From NCBI GenBank assembly GCA_034666665.1, contig JAXDLK010000266.1:1-10710 (forward strand): DNA of 10,710 bases. Reading direction: 5' to 3'. Each line of letters starts with the position of its first letter. Positions within the stretch are counted from its first letter, which is position 1. The stretch comes from JAXDLK01 sp034666665 (lineage in GTDB: Bacteria; Desulfobacterota; Binatia; JACPRU01). Position numbers and translations under genes: made by a program. The notes below the pieces were generated by a model. That model saw only the letters and a list, made by a program, of their open reading frames with translations, had not been told where the DNA came from and made no database searches. Below are positions 7,358-10,710 of the stretch, one piece after another.

Positions 7358-8019
7358 TCCGGCGCGAAGTCCACTCGTACGACCGCGCCGTCCGGGAGCA
7401 CGACCGTGCGCTCGAGCAGCGTGTCGTCGTCGATCCAGGCCTTCACCGTCACCGTTCCCGCGGGCAGTCCTTCGAGTCGGTAGCGGCCGCGGAAATCGGT
7501 CTTCACGAAATGCGGCGTGTCGAGCACGAGGATCGTCCCGCGCATGTGGTCGTGAATCTCGCAGAAGAGCTTGACCACGCCGGGTTGGTCGAAAACGAGC
7601 TCCGCCGGCGTCTCGTCCTTGTGGTAGCGCCCGAGGTCGAAACGCTTCGGCCGCGAGTAGGAGAACACGCTGTGATACTCGTCGTCGAGGTTCGGGAAGC
7701 GGACCGTCGTGCCCGTGCGGATCGCCAGCAATCCCGGGGAGAACTGATACCCGCGCTGTCCGACGTCGGCGGGCGCGGCCGGTCTCGCGCGCGGGAACGT
7801 TCCCTCGACGTAGACGATCGCGGCCGGCGGATCCGGCGGACCGATCACGTAGGTCGCGGCGACCGGGTATCGCGGCTTCGGCGCCGGAGCGACGACGTTC
7901 TCCGGAAGCGTGACGGTGCCCTCGATCACCGCGGCGGCGACCGCCCGGGATGCGTTCGCGAGCGCCGCTGCGAGCAGCAGAGCCGCCACCCGGCGCCCCG
8001 TGCCGCTCGCCTCACACAT
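7354..8019 (-). CDS. periplasmic cupredoxin-like protein with C-terminal carboxypeptidase-regulatory-like domain
   Basis: The product (221 aa from ATG 8019) is exported: a basic GRR is followed by hydrophobic VAALLLAAALANA, with cleavage near AVAA. The central part resembles a cupredoxin. Counted from the ATG, candidate type 1 copper ligands are H116 (DDEYHSVFSYS) and C153, H156 and M159 in CEIHDHMRGTILV. The C-terminal 50 residues, with GRYRLEGLPAGTVTVKAW, match a carboxypeptidase-regulatory-like beta sandwich, as in periplasmic proteins often labelled methylamine utilization-like. Role in electron transfer versus copper binding or ligand binding is not settled. A GTG at 8052 would add 11 residues, but the ATG gives a cleaner signal peptide and has GGGAG upstream. 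It is the first gene of the overlapping trio. Confidence 0.85.
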   Translation of the reverse strand: MCEASGTGRRVAALLLAAALANASRAVAAAVIEGTVTLPENVVAPAPKPRYPVAATYVIGPPDPPAAIVYVEGTFPRARPAAPADVGQRGYQFSPGLLAIRTGTTVRFPNLDDEYHSVFSYSRPKRFDLGRYHKDETPAELVFDQPGVVKLFCEIHDHMRGTILVLDTPHFVKTDFRGRYRLEGLPAGTVTVKAWIDDDTLLERTVVLPDGAVVRVDFAPE

Positions 8020-8108
8020 CGCGCCGGCTCTCCCGACGACCGTCCGCCACACGCTTGATCCCCCGGAGGTCTCGGTGTTTACCGTAATCGCTGGAGGAGT
8101 GGCACCGC
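8020..8108. promoter_or_regulatory. divergent intergenic region between cupredoxin operon and pterin dehydratase operon
   Basis: The gap of 89 bases must carry both promoters. A TTGATC at 8055-8060 followed 17 bases later by TTTACC (8078-8083) is a weak sigma70-like candidate for the + strand. An AT-rich patch with TTAC-C-GTAA at 8079-8087 is the only palindromic signal seen. GGAGGAG at 8093-8099, nine bases before ATG 8109, is a convincing ribosome-binding site. Promoter assignments are tentative. Confidence 0.35.
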
Positions 8109-8444
8109 ATGAGTGAGCTGGCTCGCAAAACCTGTGTACCCTGCCGCGGTGGCGTGCCTCCGCTCCGCGGCGCCGCCCTCGAGCCGCTTGCGCGCCAGGT
8201 GCCGGAGTGGCGCGTCGTCGACGAGCATCATCTCGAGCGTACCTACCGTTTTGCCGACTTCGCCGCCGCGCTGGCGTTCACGAATCGCGTGGGCGCACTC
8301 GCCGAGGAGCAAGGCCATCACCCGGACGTTCATCTCGCCTGGGGCAAGGCGACCGTGACGATCTGGACGCACAAGATCGACGGGCTCACCGAGAGCGATT
8401 TCATCTTCGCCGCCAAGGTCGACTCGATCGACCGGCCCGGCTGA
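8109..8444 (+). CDS. pterin-4a-carbinolamine dehydratase (PhhB-like)
   Basis: The 111-aa enzyme dehydrates 4a-hydroxytetrahydrobiopterin, regenerating the pterin cofactor used by aromatic amino acid hydroxylases, in the cytoplasm. The active-site residues are present with the spacing of the rat enzyme: H70 and H71 in GHHPD, H88 in WTHKIDGLT and D97 in SDFIFAAKVD. The N-terminus carries the CVPCRGG (CxxC) motif common in bacterial members. Start ATG 8109 is supported by a strong ribosome-binding site at 8093-8099. No phenylalanine hydroxylase gene is nearby, so its partner is either elsewhere or replaced by another use (some bacterial members function in molybdopterin or other pterin metabolism). 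It is followed after 14 bases by an acyl-CoA synthetase, with which it probably shares a transcript. Confidence 0.93.
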   Translation: MSELARKTCVPCRGGVPPLRGAALEPLARQVPEWRVVDEHHLERTYRFADFAAALAFTNRVGALAEEQGHHPDVHLAWGKATVTIWTHKIDGLTESDFIFAAKVDSIDRPG

Positions 8445-8448
8445 TCCT

Positions 8449-8453
8449 GGAGG
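8449..8453 (+). promoter_or_regulatory. ribosome-binding site GGAGG fixing a GTG start
   Basis: GGAGG lies 5 bases before the GTG at 8459. It selects this start for the acyl-CoA synthetase over longer in-frame openings that reach back into the pterin dehydratase gene and would add a basic, non-homologous N-terminus. Confidence 0.75.
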
Positions 8454-8458
8454 TCTTC

Positions 8459-10075
8459 GTGGCCGAACGCGTTTACCGGACCGAGATGACGCCGCTGCTG
8501 TTCCTCGAGCGCTCCGAGAGGGTGTACGCGCCGCGGATCGGCGTCGTCTACGGCGAGCGCAGCCTCACGTACGGTGAATTCGGCCAGCGCGTGCGGCGGC
8601 TGGCGACCGCGCTCCGCGAAGGCGGGCTCCGCCCGGGCGACCGTGTCGCCTTCCTCGCACAGAACGTGCCCGCGCTGCTCGAGGCGCACTTCGGCGTCGC
8701 GCTCGCGGGCGGCGTGCTGGTGGCCATCAACACGCGGCTGAACGGCCCCGAGGTGTCGTACATCCTGAATCATTCCGGCGCGCGGTACTTCTTCGTCGAC
8801 GCGGAGCTGGCCGCGAGCGTGGCGCCGGAACGCGACTCGCTCCGCACCGTGGAGCGAGTCGTGACGATCGACGACCCGGAGTTCGCGCCCGGTGTCGAGC
8901 GGCTCTTCGACGGACCCGAATACGAGGAGTTCCTCGCACCCGAGCCGGATCCCACGCTCGCCTGTCGCGTGGCGGATGAGGAGGAGGTGTACTCGATCAA
9001 CTACACCTCCGGCACCACCGGCCGGCCGAAGGGCGTGATGTACACGCACCGAGGCGGCTACCTGAACGCGCTCGGCGAGATCGTCGCTCACGGCATTTCC
9101 ACGTCGTCGACGTTCCTGTGGACGCTGCCGATGTTCCACTGCAACGGCTGGTGCTTCCCGTGGGCCTTCACCGGCGCCGGCGGACGGCATCTGCTGCTCA
9201 GGAAGATCGAGCCGCCCGCCGTGTGGAGGCTGATCCGCGAGGAAGGCGTCACCCACTTCAACGGCGCGCCGACGGTGCTGATCATGTTGATCAACGACCC
9301 GTCGGCGCCGAAGGGCCGGCTCGAGCGTCCCCTGCGGATCGCCACCGGCGGTGCTCCCCCCTCGCCGACTCTGCTCGCGCAGTGGGAGACGATCGGCGCC
9401 GAGCTCACGCATCTCTACGGTCTCACCGAGACCTACGGACCGCATACGTACTGCGACTGGCACCCCGAGTGGCAGCGCCTCGACGCCGAGGAGCGCGCGC
9501 GGCTCCGGGCTCGCCAGGGGGTCGCCAGCGCCGTCGCCTGCGAGGTTCGCGTCGTCGACGAAGAGATGCGCGACGCGCCCGCCGACGGCGAGACCATGGG
9601 CGAGGTCGTGATGCGCGGCAACAACGTCATGAAGGGCTACTTCGACGATCCGGGTGCGACCGCGACCGCCTTCCGCGGCGGCTGGTTCCACTCGGGCGAC
9701 GTCGCCGTCATGCACCCCGACGGCTACATCGAGCTTCGCGACCGCAAGAAGGACATCATCATCTCGGGCGGCGAGAACATCTCGACGATCGAGGTGGAGC
9801 AGGCGATCGCCAGCCACCCGGACGTGCTCGAGGTGGCGGTGATCGCGGTGCCGGACGAGCGCTGGGGAGAACGGCCGAAGGCGTTCGTGGTGCTCAAGGA
9901 GGGCCGGAACCCGGCGGAGGCGGAGATCATCGCCCACTGCCGGAAGCTGCTCGCGCACTTCAAGTGTCCGAAGTCCGTCGAGTTCGGCACCTTGCCGAAG
10001 ACCTCGACCGGGAAGATCCAGAAGTTCGTGCTCCGTGAGAAGGAGTGGTCGGGCCGAGAGAAGCGCATCCATTGA
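8459..10075 (+). CDS. AMP-forming acyl-CoA synthetase (fatty acyl/organic acid-CoA ligase)
   Basis: The 538-aa protein belongs to the ANL superfamily, activating a carboxylic acid with ATP to an acyl-adenylate and then to a CoA thioester. Visible motifs, in order: the phosphate-binding YTSGTTGRPKGV (182-193), PMFHCNGWCFPW (224-235, typical of medium/long-chain and DmdB/AAE-like members), YGLTETYGP (320-328), the hinge region SGD...ELRDRKKDIIISGGENIS (412-442), and PKTSTGKIQKFVLRE (513-527) with catalytic K519. The domains are complete and the length is normal. The start is GTG 8459 with GGAGG 5 bases upstream. It lies 14 bases after the pterin dehydratase, and its TGA overlaps a possible TTG start of the Nudix gene. 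The family is certain; acid substrate (medium or long chain fatty acid, or methylmercaptopropionate) is not determined. Confidence 0.93.
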   Translation: MAERVYRTEMTPLLFLERSERVYAPRIGVVYGERSLTYGEFGQRVRRLATALREGGLRPGDRVAFLAQNVPALLEAHFGVALAGGVLVAINTRLNGPEVSYILNHSGARYFFVDAELAASVAPERDSLRTVERVVTIDDPEFAPGVERLFDGPEYEEFLAPEPDPTLACRVADEEEVYSINYTSGTTGRPKGVMYTHRGGYLNALGEIVAHGISTSSTFLWTLPMFHCNGWCFPWAFTGAGGRHLLLRKIEPPAVWRLIREEGVTHFNGAPTVLIMLINDPSAPKGRLERPLRIATGGAPPSPTLLAQWETIGAELTHLYGLTETYGPHTYCDWHPEWQRLDAEERARLRARQGVASAVACEVRVVDEEMRDAPADGETMGEVVMRGNNVMKGYFDDPGATATAFRGGWFHSGDVAVMHPDGYIELRDRKKDIIISGGENISTIEVEQAIASHPDVLEVAVIAVPDERWGERPKAFVVLKEGRNPAEAEIIAHCRKLLAHFKCPKSVEFGTLPKTSTGKIQKFVLREKEWSGREKRIH

Positions 10076-10710
10076 CCGTGGTGAGTCCGGCGCCCGCGAC
10101 CCCGCGTCCGGCCGCGAGCGTGGTGGCGCTCCGCGACTCGGCGGACGGACCGGAGGTGCTGCTCGTGCGGCGGCACGAGCGCTCGAGGGACTTCGCCGGC
10201 GCGAGCGTCTACCCCGGAGGGCTCGTGGACGCGGCGGATGCCGAGCCGGAGCTGTCGCCGGCGGGGAGCGGCCTGGTGCTCGCCGACGCGCGAACGGCTC
10301 TCGGCGAGGACCTCGCCGACGGCGACGTCCGCGCTCTCTGGGTGGCGTCGTGCCGCGAGCTCTTCGAGGAAGCCGGAATCCTGCTCGCGCGCGACGCCGA
10401 CGGAGCGCCCGTCCGGCCGCAGGTCGTGGAGGCGCTCGGAAGCGAACGCGTGCGTCTCCAGGACGGCAGCCGGCGTCTCGGAGATCTCCTCGGGGAAACC
10501 GGGCTCGTGCTCGCACTCGACGGCCTCGTCCCCTTCGCACGCTGGATCACGCCCGAGGCGCAGCCGCGCCGCTGGGACACCCGCTTCTTCCTGGTCGCCG
10601 CTCCGGCATCGCAGCGGGAGCTCGCCGACGGCACCGAGACGTCGTTGGCGCTGTGGTCGCGTCCGGCGGATGCGCTCGCGGCGTATCGCGCCGGCGAGCA
10701 CGTGCTCGCG
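10072..10710 (+). CDS. Nudix hydrolase, NUDT7/NUDT19-like, 3' end outside window
   Basis: The visible 213 residues contain a Nudix fold. The Nudix box is split by an insertion, as in the NUDT19 group: YPGGLVDAAD (47-56) supplies the Gly half, and SCRELFEEAGILL (93-105) supplies the REUXEEXGU core with E96, E99 and E100 for metal binding. NUDT7/NUDT19-type enzymes cleave CoA and acyl-CoA diphosphates, a good match with the acyl-CoA synthetase just upstream. TTG at 10072 overlaps the upstream TGA and is a plausible coupled start; GTG at 10078 or 10081 are alternatives. The frame is still open at the window edge. Family confidence is high; the substrate is inferred from family and neighbourhood. 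Confidence 0.85.
   Translation, partial: MTVVSPAPATPRPAASVVALRDSADGPEVLLVRRHERSRDFAGASVYPGGLVDAADAEPELSPAGSGLVLADARTALGEDLADGDVRALWVASCRELFEEAGILLARDADGAPVRPQVVEALGSERVRLQDGSRRLGDLLGETGLVLALDGLVPFARWITPEAQPRRWDTRFFLVAAPASQRELADGTETSLALWSRPADALAAYRAGEHVLA

Noticed and set aside
5975..7483. Plus-strand open frame of about 500 codons antisense to the cyclase.
   Set aside because: The minus strand encodes a complete class III cyclase with all catalytic residues; the antisense frame has no motifs and only mirrors high GC codon use.
8079..8087. Short palindrome TTAC-C-GTAA as a possible operator.
   Set aside because: Four-base arms are too short to separate from chance, and flanking bases do not extend the symmetry.
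8330..10540. Minus-strand open frame of more than 700 codons antisense to the acyl-CoA synthetase and Nudix genes.
   Set aside because: It spans parts of three plus-strand genes with intact family motifs, and its own translation is low-complexity and Arg/His-rich.

Overview
The window is very GC-rich and gene-dense. It encodes a Gram-negative bacterium: there is an outer-membrane beta-barrel protein ending in Phe and several Sec signal peptides. The gene mix (QueG, CDF exporter, cyclase-family hydrolase, class III nucleotide cyclase, pterin dehydratase, acyl-CoA ligase, Nudix) suits a free-living proteobacterial or deltaproteobacterial-like lineage, possibly an uncultured one. The sequence alone does not fix the taxon. 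I saw no insertion sequence, CRISPR array, tRNA/rRNA or prophage signature, so this looks like ordinary chromosome rather than an island.

Layout. (1) Positions 1-380 hold the C-terminal part of an alpha/beta hydrolase on +. (2) Positions 592-1497 on - encode a CDF cation exporter; behind it, at 387-509, is a doubtful small membrane ORF. (3) A divergent regulatory gap (1498-1615) leads into a tight + strand operon: exported cyclase-family (kynurenine formamidase-like) metal hydrolase (1616-2416), epoxyqueuosine reductase QueG (2421-3572, TTG start) and a HAD hydrolase (3572-4327, start overlapping the queG stop). (4) On the - strand, convergent with that operon, is a three-gene unit with start/stop overlaps at both junctions, read from right to left: periplasmic cupredoxin-like protein (7354-8019), membrane-bound adenylate/guanylate cyclase with HAMP and a large extracytoplasmic sensor (5609-7357), outer-membrane barrel protein (4377-5612). 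(5) A second divergent gap (8020-8108) leads into a + strand unit: pterin-4a-carbinolamine dehydratase (8109-8444), AMP-forming acyl-CoA synthetase (8459-10075) and the start of a NUDT19-like Nudix hydrolase (10072 to the window edge).

How they may work together. The most distinctive block is the cupredoxin / transmembrane cyclase / outer-membrane protein operon. It places a periplasmic (possibly copper-binding) protein, a cyclic-nucleotide signalling enzyme with a periplasmic sensor, and an outer-membrane channel under one transcript, which suggests an envelope sensing-and-response module. The ligase-Nudix pair suggests making and then trimming CoA thioesters. Several genes use GTG or TTG starts, and most intra-operon junctions overlap by 1-4 bases or are separated by 4-14 bases.
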